Shown in pieces: positions 1 to 11,940 of a stretch of DNA of 64,000 nt; positions within the stretch are counted from its first letter, which is position 1, and each line of letters opens with the position of its first letter. Source of the DNA: Artemisia argyi (Eukaryota; Streptophyta; Magnoliopsida; Asterales; Asteraceae); the NCBI GenBank assembly GCA_030686995.1, contig CM060693.1, forward strand, positions 120,865,228 through 120,929,227, written 5' to 3'. A program made the translations under genes and the position numbers. The notes below the pieces were generated by a model, which did no database searches, was not told the DNA's origin, and saw nothing but the letters and a program-made list of their open reading frames with translations.

Positions 1-487
1 ATTAAAAAAAGTTTTAAGCCACAATTTTATGTGGTTTTCTTCTATCAACAAGTATATTATTTACACCTAGTTGGCTTAACTAAACTCCAAGATGACTCCC
101 AGAAGTTGCTTCATGGTTGACTAGAGAATGCATAAACAATTTTTGACTGATTGTTTTAGGTCAAAATGAAGACGTATTAAAAAGTAGTGTGTTAGAAAAA
201 AAATAATAATAAATAAAACTAAACTTTATTCAAAGAAATTTATACTCTACATAATTAATTAAAGTATACTCTAAATAAAAATAAACCCATTTCAATGTAA
301 CCATTGGGGTCAAAAAATTAATATAATATTTTCCACTACCATCTTCTCGGACATTTCTTTCCATTAGCATAATCCATCAGAATCATTAAACTTTAAAGAC
401 GAACGGTGTAGTTTTGTCTATATTTTACTTGGAGGAAAATATTGTATCTTTCACTTTTGGGTTTGATCTTTTGATTGGTACATGCAG
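1..487. other. AT-rich sequence upstream of first visible LRR exon
   Basis: This stretch contains no recognisable signal-peptide or N-terminal cap exon. It ends in a TGCAG acceptor at 483-487, so at least its 3' part is intron of the receptor kinase gene. Nothing else could be supported. Confidence 0.5.
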
Positions 488-3400
488 AAGTCTTAAAGGA
501 CAAAGCCTACCAGGCACTCTTCCACCAGAATTCGCTAATCTTCTTTACCTCCAAAATATGTACGTACACTCCTATATTTGGTTTTTGTTTTTGTTTTTTT
601 TTAGCGGCATATTTTGTTGTTTGTTATCCAACTTTACTGTTACGTTTTTATTTAGTGGTTGACTTTGTGAATATATTATTCCTGCAGAGACTTAACTTAC
701 AATTTCCTTAGTGGTACCATCCCTCCAGAATGGGGTTCCATGGAGCAACTTGTAAACATGTACTTTTTTTTTTCTATGTTTAATATACCTTTTTTTCTAA
801 TAATCTTGTATGTGTTACAGTTAAATATGTTCTAATTTCTGCAGTTCTCTTATTGGGAATCGCTTAACTGGATCAATCCCAAAAGAACTTGGAAACATCA
901 GGACATTGAGAGCATTGTAAATTACTTTCCATCTGTTATATCTTTTAAAATTATTTGCTATTTATGACCGGTTTCTATTCTATTGCTAACTAGTATTGTA
1001 GACAACAATATGATGTCCGGAATAATTCCGCAGGAACTTGGGAACCTTTCAAGCATCGAAAGATTGTAATTTTATATGATATTTTTTAAGATTTTTTCGT
1101 ATCTCATTATTCTGTTGTCTTCACATGAGATTAATTTTTTTGTTTAATTTTTGTATTTAGATGTTTGGTCTCCAATAATTTTACGGGGAAGTTACCAGCA
1201 TCCTTTGCAAATTTGACCACTATGAAGGACTTGTGAGATCTACTACCTGGTTGGACTTTATTATTCTTTATACACTGAGGCGTCACGAAATTTTCATCTT
1301 TCTATTTCTTTCGCAGTCGGATTGATGGTAACAATTTCTCTGGAAAGATCCCGAATTTCATAGGGGGGTGGACGAATCTCATTATTTTGTGAGACATTTG
1401 CCTAGTGTTTTGTATTCCATTTATTGTGTATATAGCAATTAGATTCACTAATGTAGTAAAGTTTATGAATAACAGAAGGATTCAGGCAAGTGGATTGAAG
1501 GGGCCAATACCTCCAAGAATTACCCTCTTGTCAAATTTGACAGATTTGTACGTAATTCTTCATGCATCATCTTTTTAATTAACTTGGTATTCTAGTCAAA
1601 GTATCACTGTTGGCTTAATAAAGAAAAACAGGAGAATCAGCGACTTGGGAGGAACAGACACGCATTGTCCACCCTTTAGTAATGGAACGTCTTTCAAGAA
1701 CTTGTAAGAGGGATCTCATCTTTAAGTAGACCATTACAAGTTTTTATCTATTTGAGTAATCTAAACTTAATCTTGTGATCAGGATAATAAGGAGTTGCAA
1801 TCTAATCGGCAATTTACCAGATTCACTTGCTCCAGAGGCTCTCAAAGTCTTGTTAGTTGTTTAAATTTTCCCAAAGTTATTCACTTATGCATGTTATAAA
1901 GCAAGTATATTTCTGATGTCATAAGCATGGTGATCTACACATTTCATTTTTGGTAATTTGATATCATGTTCTATATTTGTAATGCCTAAATTGATATAAT
2001 CTACTATGCATAAAGGACGAGCGGTGCTATAACCATAAACAAACTTCCACAAAGACACTCTAAGTAACCAAGTCATTTCTCTGTATCTACGTGTTCGAGT
2101 GTAATTCCCAGTCTTGCAAAAAAAAAAAGCCTCGGGCCGATTAATTGCCGTCTAGGCGCTAATCGTCCACCAACCTTTTCGATTTCAGCAAATTGGTCAA
2201 ACATGATCACCGACAGTCAAAGCTACTCAAACATGCCGAAACCTGCAAGTCTTACCAGAAATACCCAAAACTCATCGTATACTTGTTTTAATCACTTATA
2301 GTCGCGTTTATATCAGTTACAAGTTTTTTAGAGAAAATCTTTCCGGGAATACCGAAAACTCGTCAGATATATCCGAAACTTGTCGAAAATTCAAATCCGA
2401 TTAATACCGCCTAAACCGATTACAAGTTACAAGGAGATCGACTGACCGACAACCGATTCGCGATTTCTGCAACCTTGATAATTCCTGATTGTAGTTCCCA
2501 AATCCTGACAAAGTAGTGAAACAATGTATAAAACAATTATAAGCAAACACAAATTTAACTTTTCAATCGTGTAAGTCTTAATGAAATAAATCAAAGAATT
2601 ACAAAGAGTTACACGGAAATAACACTTAATTGAATGACAATATAAATGCTCTTTGATCAACCAAACTTAAACAAAGTATAAGTTTGCAAGTGAACTCTTA
2701 AGGTAGTTGATAGGATCACGGACCAACTGTGAGTTCGAATAGAGTAATTGCACTTCTTAAATATTTACAACAAATATGAAGTGGTGAATATTTACTCCGA
2801 CTAACATTCTTTTCATGTGGGTAGTTGGGACGTGTCAGGCATTTAGTGGAAAACTGCATCCTTCATTAAATGCTTATATTCCTTGAAACCTAAAAACCTT
2901 ACTTTAGTGAACAGTCTTGCCAACTGTTCACTGCCTTTTCACCAACTCAACTTAATTTGACTTTATCTAAAATGCAGTTTATCCCGCTCTTTTGCATTCT
3001 TCAAAAGTCCCTCCTAAATATCTTAAGAAAATTTTGAGCTATGCAATGTTGGATGATCAAAGGGCTAGGGTATTGTCAACTAATGATGAACCTTCTTCTT
3101 TAGGCTTCAGTTCCTTCTAAATACTGGCTGACTCCGTATTAGCTAGCGAGTATGTCTTCAAGTAATCTTCGACTTCCTTGACGATGTCTTTGACTTGAAC
3201 TTCGCTAAGGTTGCTCGCTGACTTCATTTTCAACGACTCTTCTTAACTTAGACTAATTTATGTTTAAATCTTCTTCATATACCATTAGGCACTCAATTGA
3301 CCCAACACCAAATTAACACTGAGAAACAACTGACCGATGGTTAACGGCACACAAAATTATTATAAATCATAATAATAATATTTCAACCTACAACAACCGC

Positions 3401-6400
3401 TTGATTCAAGAATTTCCACAACTACACGTTACTTATAGTTTATTAAAATTAGCGCTACGACCTACTAGTGACATGCTCATGTACAAGTGTGGCCACAATA
3501 AAGCTTTGTTCAGTCACGGAGTTGAAAGTGAAATGAAGTCAAGAAATAATTACTTTTGATTTGTATAATATTCACGAGACTGTTAAGACTAAGTTATGAC
3601 ATTGCCAGATCTGCCGCAATAACTGTTTATGTTACTCTTTCAGAGACTTTAGCTTTAACAAGCTTAATGGTACCATTCCTAACGGCTTCTCGGATCTAAA
3701 GAATACAAGCTACATGTAAGCAACCCATTTAATATTTTTCCATCCCACTTACTAATAACAGTGACACTTGTCAACTTATAATTTCGATTTTTAGCTATCT
3801 TTCTGGAAACTTTCTATCTGGAAGCGTGCCTGATTGGATGCTCAAAGGACGATATATGATGTGAGTTTTATCTTCTAATTAATGATTGTATCACAATACC
3901 AAGTTATATTATCAATAGTGAATGCCACGGTTGATGCTTTAGATTTCTTATAAAAAAGATCTGTGTTCATGACTTCTATGGGTGTATTATATAACTATTG
4001 CTGTTGTGAATTTTCTTCCAGTGATCTGTCATACAACAATTTTCATTATGAAAGCTCAAGGGAAACAATGTGTCAGATGCAGGAAACGTAAGATGAACTA
4101 TGTGTTTCTGAATATGTATAACAAACTTCAAAGTGTTTCTTATACAAGAGCTAAATTTGAATTTTTTGTTTATTGTAGAAACTTGTTTTCTTCATTTTCA
4201 ACAGATAACATTTTGTAAGTTTATATGTGTTTATTTATCATGGTTTTTTAATCCGAATAAAGATTTGGAATTGTTCATTTATTATGGCAATTTTTGTACC
4301 ATTCTAGAAGTAAAGAGGTCTCGTGCTTGGGGAATAATATTTGTACAGAAAGTAAGCTGAAATTACATATTATTCCTTTCTCATAGATTGATGAAATTCT
4401 TTGGCATGTTTATTCTTAATTTCACTAATGATACCTAAATATCGTTTTTGGTTTTGAATTAGATTCATCATCCTTGTATATCAATTGTGGCGGAAGTAAA
4501 CTAACTATTGGAGATAAGGTATATGAACGTGACTTGGACTCATCTGGTCCTTCACATTTCTCATTAGTGGGTACTCAATGGGGAATTAGCAATACTGGTC
4601 ATTTCATGGACGATAGTCAGAATATTGACAGCTACACTGTGACAAGTACTTTTGGGGTCCCAGTGAACAACTCCGAATTGTACATGAGTGCACGAATCTC
4701 AGCCTTATCATTGACATATTATTGTTTCTGCATGCTAAGTGGAAACTACAATGTAAGCCTCCACTTCGCTGAAATTGTTTTTACAGATGATAAAACATAC
4801 AGAAGTCTTGGGAGGCGTGTGTTTGATATCTACATTCAGGTGAGTTTTCATATATAAATAAATACTATATATAGGTCAAGTATAGTTTCTGAATTTGAAT
4901 TGTCGGTTATAAATGGTAGTTATTGATATTCTTTCAGGGTAAGCTGGTTAAGAAGGATTTTGACATCAGTGATGAAGCAGGTGGGGTAAGGAAAGTAATT
5001 GTGCTAACCTATTCTGTAAATGTTACAAGTTCATTGGAAATCCGACTGCATTGGGCTGGGAAAGGAACAACGTATATCCCAAAATTAGGTGTATATGGTC
5101 CCCTTATTTCAGCTATATCTGTTGATCCAAGTAAGCTTTCAAATTTCTATGACTTTTGTTATCGATTTGGATTTGGACTTGACTGTACAATTTGTGATGT
5201 TGATGCATGCTAATATGACTAAGTACTTGTTAAAATAGGTTCAAGTTTTTTTCTTTTTTCTTTTTTATTTATTTATTGTTTTTTTTTTTTTTTGGGTTTC
5301 CGACCCGAAATTGGTAGCCGACTAATCCCAGGGCGACTATCCTTTTGGATAGCCTAGCCTGGAGTCAGCGCATGTGAACATCTGTGGCCATAAGGGGATT
5401 AATTTTCTCCCGTTGGATTCGAACCCTTGACTCCTCTTTGGGAGGCAACCGCTTGGTCACCCCTTGTGGTTGAAATATATAGGTTCAAGTTATTAGATCA
5501 TAATGTGCAAAATAGGAACACTCATTTCTAAAGAACCTTTTTTTTTAGGTAAAATGGTTTATATTCTTTTTTATTCCTTATTAACTTTTGTTTCTATCAT
5601 CTTTTAACTTTAATTATTCAGACTTTCGGGTTCCACATGCACTTCTGCAAGGAAATGGAAAAGGTGTGTCTGGAGATTCTGTGCATGTGGCTGGAATTGT
5701 GGTTGGAGTAGTTAGTTTGATCTTCTTAGTTTTAGGAGTTTTATGGTGGTGGGGTTATTTCAGGCGCAGAGATACTATGGAACTAGGTATTTAGTTATTT
5801 ACATATCAAAGAATATTAATAATATAACTATTTAAATAAAAAGAAGTAAAATTAACCGACTTGTTTGAAATAAAACACAACCCAATTTGTTGACCATTTG
5901 TTGTGAAAATGGGTCCAAAATGCTAACCGTTATGTTTGAATTCATATAATTCTCTCCCTATATCTTCTTTACATGTTCTGATTACATATGTCGTTCATCA
6001 GAGCTGAATGGCTTCACGGGTTCATTTACATTAAGGGAAATTAAAATTGCAACAAATAATTTCGATGTTGCTAATAAGATTGGAGAAGGTGGTTTTGGAT
6101 CTGTTTACAAGGTTAAATCTATCCCTTCCCTGGGTTGCAGATTTTCATATTGTTGGAAACCAAATTTTTATTTTTTTTATTGTGACTGTAGGGAGTATTG
6201 CCAGATGGCACCTTGATTGCTGTGAAACAATTATCCTCCCAATCAAGGCAAGGAAATAGGGAGTTTTTGAATGAACTAGGGATGATTTCTGCATTACAAC
6301 ACCCGCATCTTGTGAAACTACATGGATGTTGTATCGAAGGAAACCAATTATTGCTTGCATATGAATACATGGAAAATAATAATCTTGCTCAAGCTCTATT

Positions 6401-7488
6401 TGGTAAACGATACACCTTTTATTGATTCAGTTAGCTTGGTAATAATGATATTTGTTACCCGTTTTTTCTTCAAAATTTGGACCCTCGAGGAGGGACATCC
6501 TAAAGTGGAGATGGAAAATGGGCCGAACCACGATCAGTCTTTTAAAAAATATTTTAAAAAACGATTTAAAACTTTATACGACTTCATATACCCACTTGTC
6601 GGGTTTCCTTTTTGGCTATTATTAGGTAACCCATTTCACTGATTAGGGACAAATCATAACTCAATAGACCCATGGATAAATGATTGTGTTGAAATTGCGG
6701 TATATATCCTAAGAGGGTAAATGCATGCTTATTAAGTTGGATTATGAACACTTGATGTTTACGGGAATAACACCCTTGAGTATGTATTCGTTTATCATTT
6801 TCTGAATTGTATTCAACTTGCGGATTGAAGGGCCTGAAGAAAGGCAGATAAAACTTGATTGGCCAACAAGATACCGGATTTGTATCGATATAGCTAAAGG
6901 CCTGGCTTTTCTACACGAAGAATCAAGGTTAAAGATTGTGCACAGGGACATTAAAGCCACTAATGTGCTTCTTGATAAGAATTTGAACGCCAAAATTTCT
7001 GATTTTGGTTTGGCTAAGCTTAATGAAGAGGAAAACACTCATATAAGCACCCGCATTGCTGGAACTTGGTGAGTATTTTTATACCCGTGTTTTCACCATG
7101 TTCTTAAAGTTTATTACGGTGATCACATGCAGTTCAAACACGTACTCTTGTTGAAAATTTCAGTGGATACATGGCTCCTGAATATGCACTGCGTGGTTAC
7201 CTCACGGAGAAAGCAGATGTCTATAGCTATGGAATTGTCCTTTTGGAGATTGTGAGTGGGATGGCTAACATTGCTGATAGGGCAAGAGAGAATCAGTTTG
7301 TTCTTCTTGATCGGGTAAATAACATGAACCTAGAGGTGGCACATGTCCAGGTGGCCAGTGGGTTGGGTAACGCGTCAAAACTATGGAATTCCTAACTTGT
7401 CCAAACAGGTTGTGTCACCTACACACTTAAATTTAATAAATAATCACTTGACTAAAAAAGTACTACCTCCATAAAAAATTAATAATAG

Positions 7489-7526
<38 letters not shown>

Positions 7527-8657
7527 TATTGTTATTTTCATTTTGGGTTGTTACAAAATTATTGTCTTCATATAGTTATAAATAATATAACATGTTTACC
7601 ATATTGCACATAATGATATTAAAAATTGCAAACTTCAATCAAAGCTCTAAATAAGTGCATTAGGGTAAAAATTGTTTTTCTTTAAAAAGGTAAGAAAGAA
7701 AAAGATAAAACTGTTTTATGTTAGATGATAGTAATTATTTTGAGATGGAATGAGTATTTAAATAGCTAGAGTAACTTGCATAATTTGTCACATGGTATGT
7801 ATATTCAAAGTTACATTTGGTCATCGAAACAAATTATTGATAAGGTTCTATGAAACAATAATTGCTTTTACATTTAGTCCATTAAGCATGTAATTAAGTT
7901 CATTTTTTGGGGTGATAAGTTGTTGGGGGTAATTAAGGTTTTTCTAGAGATGATATCTGAAATGAATAATTTGGGAAATAGCCAATTGTGTAATTTTGAT
8001 GAGCAAATCACGCGGACCGTGTCTGGTTCATTTAATAAAGCGACTTGGGAGGTTAAGTAAGATCATAAGAACACCTTGGGTGACTTTTATCTGTTTCCAT
8101 TTTATATTTATTGTAGAGTATTACCCATTGACCCATTATTAGACCAACAATGACTTTTATCTGTTTCCATTTTATATTTATATTTATTGTAGAGTAACTC
8201 ATAAAACCTGCATATTGTTATCTTATTCCATATTACCCTCATCTTTTTGTAATAGGCCGTTGCTTTGAAACGTACGGATAATTTGATAGATCTGGTTGAT
8301 ACAAAGCTTGGTTTAGAATATGACATCGAAGAAATGATGGTTGTTATCAATATAGCTCTAGTTTGCACAACAATCTCTCCAGCTGATAGACCAACAATGT
8401 CTTCTGTGGTTAGCATGCTTGAAGGAAGAATAGTTCCTCAAGGATTTGTTGTCGAAGAAAGTGTCTCGGTGACCGAAATTGATCGTGTGAGAATGCTGAA
8501 CCAACTTGAGATTATGAATGACAGCCAAACCGAGGAATCGTCAGTCCCATTCACTAATTCATCAACGGCTGCACTTGATCTTGATCTGTACCCGGTTGAT
8601 ACTTTAAGCAATCACCTGCCAAAGAGAGACAATGAGGAAAAGAAGTTGTTATCTTAA
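488..8657 (+). CDS. LRR-malectin receptor-like kinase (LRR VIII-2 type), 5' part outside window
   Basis: Membrane receptor kinase of the LRR VIII-2 group. Exons read: 488-559, 688-759, 845-916, 994-1065, 1161-1232, 1317-1388, 1476-1547, 1632-1703, 1783-1851, 3644-3715, 3795-3860, 4022-4087, 4179-4214, 4308-4351, 4463-4839, 4938-5130, 5622-5786, 6002-6111, 6192-6402, 6831-7068, 7164-7314, 8256-8657; all junctions are GT-AG and keep frame. The early exons are 72 nt, one LRR each, split in the same phase, as is typical of the family. The malectin domain (YINCGG start) covers 4463-5130 and a transmembrane helix lies in 5622-5786. The kinase begins with [11 protein letters not shown] at 6080-6111, then AVK lysine, [11 protein letters not shown] and APE motifs, so catalysis looks possible. 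The stop is TAA at 8655. No signal-peptide exon is visible in 1-487, so it lies upstream or is lost. One oddity is Cys where family members usually have Ile in the GT-x-GY segment across the 7068/7164 junction. Probable cell-surface signalling role; ligand unknown. Confidence 0.9.
1852..3643 (+). other. 1.8-kb intron of the receptor kinase
   Basis: This is the longest intron in the gene; the others are mostly near 100 bp. It separates two LRR exons and starts GTTAGT. Its size suggests one or more old transposon insertions. A candidate repeat lies at about 2113-2475; the rest is AT-rich, with only short shadow ORFs. Confidence 0.7.
2113..2475. repeat. probable interspersed repeat in the long intron
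   Basis: This CpG-rich block is unlike the surrounding AT-rich intron. It begins with an 11-A run after TTGC near 2118 and contains many CCGATTA / CGATT / ACTCGTC-type words. It ends near GCGATTTCTGCAACC. It resembles a short non-autonomous element, but I found no clean target duplication or terminal inverted repeats, so the class is unknown. Confidence 0.35.
5235..5491 (-). mobile_element. tRNA-derived SINE in an intron, with 13-bp target duplications
   Basis: The element occupies 5248-5478 and reads on the - strand, antisense to the host gene. The flanks carry the same 13 bp, ATAGGTTCAAGTT, at 5235-5247 and 5479-5491. On the - strand there is a Pol III A-box-like TGACCAAGCGG (5449-5459) and a B-box GGGTTCGAATCC (5415-5426), then a body of about 120 bp and an A-rich tail (5248-5293 on + is T-rich). 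This is the expected SINE layout: tRNA-like head, body and A-rich tail. It sits between the malectin exon and the transmembrane exon and leaves both splice sites intact. Confidence 0.88.
7492..7524. repeat. 33-T homopolymer run in the last intron
   Basis: An uninterrupted T run lies inside the 941-bp final intron (7315-8255). It may be the tail of an old antisense retroposon or simple slippage; no flanking duplication was seen. Confidence 0.7.
8081..8196 (+). repeat. direct duplication of about 40 bp near the last splice acceptor
   Basis: Copy 1 at 8081-8120 and copy 2 at 8151-8196 share the same 40 bp; copy 2 has a 6-bp TATTTA expansion. The period is 70 bp. Both lie in the last intron, upstream of the acceptor at 8254-8255. 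Each copy contains a TTGTAG sequence that could act as a cryptic acceptor. Confidence 0.8.
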
Positions 8658-9250
8658 ATTCTTTTGGTGATCAACCAATTAAGTGATTATGGTTTAATAA
8701 CTTTCAATCCATGTGATTGTACACCATAAATATTATTTTTCATATCGGTGGCACTCGATCATAATCCAGTATTGTCACAATACAACCAGCCCTTGTAGTT
8801 TCTCCAGCCATCTACAATTATGATATCTTAACGAGAGTATTCTGCTATTTCATTTTGTTTCTGAACAAAACAACTTTGAAGTTGTTATATATCAATTAGG
8901 TTTTTGTGCGTTTATCATCGTATTCTTGTACAGAACACATTAATGAAGGTTCATTATCTCCAAACCTAGTTTTAGGATAATAATGATCGAAAAATATCAC
9001 CAGTGCCTAAACATTGCAAATTGCCAATTTGGGAATTTTTTAGTATAAAAAATAGTAGCTTTCGATGTTGACAAAATTGAGATATCATAAGTATAACCCA
9101 GCCAAAAAACAATAATTAGAGCATTAGGTTTAGTGTCGAGTCATAGTATCGTGTAGCAAAAAGTGTTGTACATTAACTTTTCATTTTATAAGTATAACCT
9201 AGCCAAAAAAACAGGCTTATCACTCAAATTATAGGATCCCCAGGCCTAAA

Positions 9251-9293
<43 letters not shown>

Positions 9294-9489
9294 AAAATAA
9301 ATAAAAAATACATAATTTAAATAAAAATAAAACACTACATTTAAATCAAATTTTATACATTTTAAGACTAATATTGTAAGTGAAATTCAAGGACTAACAA
9401 TGTCAGCTGCTATGACTAACTGTGTAAAAAACAATCCGACCCTAATTACGTAAACAATTGCATCAATAAGATCTAAAAAATCTATAAAG

Positions 9490-9533
<44 letters not shown>

Positions 9534-9839
9534 CCTGCGGTATTCGTCTTCCTCCTCATTGGTACCTACAAATCCAAATAAACACAAAGGCAAAACCAAC
9601 ACAAACCCATTATACACAAAAATAGAAAGAAAAAGAAAAGGGGAAATTGGCTATAACTTGGCTGTTGGTATGGCGCTGAGGTCTATAATGCGAGCACTGG
9701 TACGGGATAGCGAGACATAATTCCCATTATCAGTCTATAACGCGCGTGTACCATGAGCTCTTAATGTCTTGAAAACATTAATTCAACAACATAGAATACT
9801 TTAAATGGATGATTGTTTAACAATGTCAAACTTACCATA
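8658..9839. other. 3' flank of the kinase gene, AT-rich spacer
   Basis: No gene was found here. The region contains the 3' untranslated sequence of the kinase gene, a short direct repeat (ATAAGTATAACC-AGCC near 9087 and 9188), a 34-T run at 9253-9286 and a 41-A run at 9492-9532 about 205 bp apart. The ORF predicted across the A run is a homopolymer artefact. Confidence 0.6.
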
Positions 9840-9844
9840 TTTTC

Positions 9845-10965
9845 TGTGGAAAACTAGAAGGGGGTTGAATAGTTTTAGCGGTTTTTCGTTTAATTATCTT
9901 TTGAAACTTTCCGTTTAATCAAATATATAAACTCAAAGACAATATATAACATGCAAGTATAAAGAAAGAAACGATCAAACCACAACACGAGTATTTATCG
10001 TGGTTCGGCTACAAGGACTCTTTTTCCTTACACTACGTCCACGCCCCGAGTATCCAACTCGAGAGTTTCTTTCACTAGTCAACAAGCTCCTTTCACCGGC
10101 GGAGAAAACCTTACACGTCGCTTACACGATTACCGACACTAAGCTAGATGCCGAGTTCTTTTACAAGGGTACAACCACTCCCGTTAGTTCTTTTACAATG
10201 GTACAACAACTCCCATCACACTATGTATTTTAAGGCCTAAAATACTAACCGATCACAACTGAAAACACACAATCAAATGAAGTGTAAACTACACAAAGTC
10301 TACACGATGCTAAGCTAACAAGTCTTGCAACGTTGTGTTGAATACTTGTAACTTTATATGAACTTGTGAACTTCTTTTCTACAAAAGAAACTTCACACAA
10401 AATGAAATGTTAAAGAGTTAGATGATGATATGAATGTGTATGTGTAAATGTAATGAGAAGTGATACAGAGAAAATCTAAGAAGTGGCTTGGTATTTATAG
10501 CAAGACTCTCAGCAGCTCTCGCGGATACGGCGGAACTCTCAGATGGGTTCCGCCCGTGTACCTCCAGGGTTTCGCCAGGACTGACAGAAGAGTCTTGCAA
10601 TAAAGTATCCAAACCAACCAAGGTCACATCAAGTTAGTCAAACACACATTGAATCAAAGTAGAATACTTCCAAAAATGTCTAAGAGCTTATGGGAAGTCA
10701 AAAACACAAACTTACCATAAATGCATGATGTGATGTTAACATTTACTATTTTAAGCAATATGTAAATGTAATGTTTTTCTATTTTAAGAAATATAAAAAG
10801 TGTTGTGTTTTATATGAAATGTAAATGTAGCAAATGTCTAATTATGCAAGTCTTTAAACTAAAAGTATGTTTTACTAAAAACTAAAGTTTACGCTTTATC
10901 GTTAACAAAACTTAGCAAAGATCGTAAAATATAAATAACGTTTTTAGGTGATATTTGTATTAACA
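9845..10965 (-). repeat. 3' LTR of outer copia
   Basis: This 1,121-bp LTR is bounded TG...CA. It matches 53167-53796 plus 62837-63329 (630 + 493 bp), which is the interrupted 5' LTR. On the - strand it carries a TATA box at 10491-10500 with GGCGGAACC/GGTTCCGCC motifs immediately upstream. ORFs predicted inside it are not genes. Confidence 0.92.
10491..10500 (-). promoter_or_regulatory. TATA box of outer copia 3' LTR
   Basis: The - strand reads CTATAAATAC here. The same sequence is at 62855-62864 in the 5' LTR. It would drive Pol II transcription toward lower coordinates. Confidence 0.65.
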
Positions 10966-11200
10966 ATCTCCCCCTTTTTGTTGATGACAAAACATAAACT
11001 TTGTTTTTAAATAACTAACAAATTTTAGTGTTAAGACTTAAAAAAAAATGTTATATTAAACTTGTTTTACTTAAGTGATGAAAATCATTTTAAGTTTATA
11101 AGTTAATATATCTTTCTCCCCCTTTTTGTCGAAACAAAAAGAAGAGTAGCGAAGCGGAACTATGCACTTGCTCCCCCTTGGTCGATACTCCCCCTAAAAG
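10966..11200 (-). promoter_or_regulatory. multiple polypurine tracts next to the 3' LTR
   Basis: The - strand has AAAAAGGGGGAGAT directly against the LTR (10966-10980), a near copy at 11116-11128, and shorter G-rich tracts near 11170-11177 and 11188-11200. Polypurine tracts prime plus-strand DNA synthesis. Several copies upstream of the 3' LTR are a known peculiarity of Sireviruses. Confidence 0.75.
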
Positions 11201-11559
11201 GAGTGCCAAGATGGGAATCATGGATTTTGAACCTACAAAAAAATTGTTAGTTGGTGATAATGACATATAATCAAGCTTGTGGTCACCACACTATATGAGA
11301 ATATAAGCAACCACAATCACAACTTATATATGATCAACCAACAATGCAAATAAGAAAGTAGTAAAAGATGTCATTTCAAGTAAAATTTGACTTTATAAAA
11401 GTCAAAGACAAGAAATGAAAAATATCCTCCTACTTCTAAAAATAAAAATAAAAGATAAAAAAAATAACCAAGAAATAAAAGGAAAATAAAATCCTACTTC
11501 TATAAGTAGAAGTCATTCAACACATTTCCTAAATGGGGCAAACGGCCCCCAAAGTTGGT

Positions 11560-11940
11560 CTAGGATTGGTTTGGGTGGGAAAGAGCATCCAAACGCTCGA
11601 TGATGTGTTGTATAGCAAAGCGGGTTTCATCTTGAAATTGGTGAAGCAACATCTTGATGCTTTCACCTATTTTGACCATTTGCTCACACTGTGAGCAAAC
11701 ATGGGGATGAGTGGGTGAAAGCCGGTCGTTTGATGATGGTGATGGTGGTGGGTTGGTGTTGGTTTCTTGAGTGGCGGATGGGTTTGGTATGGAGTCAAGC
11801 AAGGTCGTTTGAAATTCCATTGCGTGATGGAGGTGATTTTCGACCATACTTTGAATTTCCTCATAAGAAGGATAAAAAGACTCAAAGAAGTGGGATTGGG
11901 AATGTGGTGATGTTGGGTGATCATGGTATTCAAAGTTGGG
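11560..11940 (-). pseudogene. C-terminal part of post-pol ORF of outer copia
   Basis: An open frame on the - strand runs from the solo LTR A junction to a stop at 11560. It contains a Pro/Asn/His-rich stretch and a Cys-x-x-Cys pair. Its frame lines up with 16199-16427 on the far side of solo LTR A if one target copy is removed, so LTR A split a single ORF. Sireviruses often encode a poorly conserved, envelope-like or unknown protein here. I recognise no domain. Confidence 0.5.

Noticed and set aside
5415..5459. Possible tRNA gene from A- and B-box matches
   Set aside because: No acceptor stem or anticodon arm fits; A-rich tail and 13-bp duplications show a SINE.
9387..9617. 76-aa ORF with a Phe run
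   Set aside because: It is the translation of a 41-A homopolymer on the other strand.
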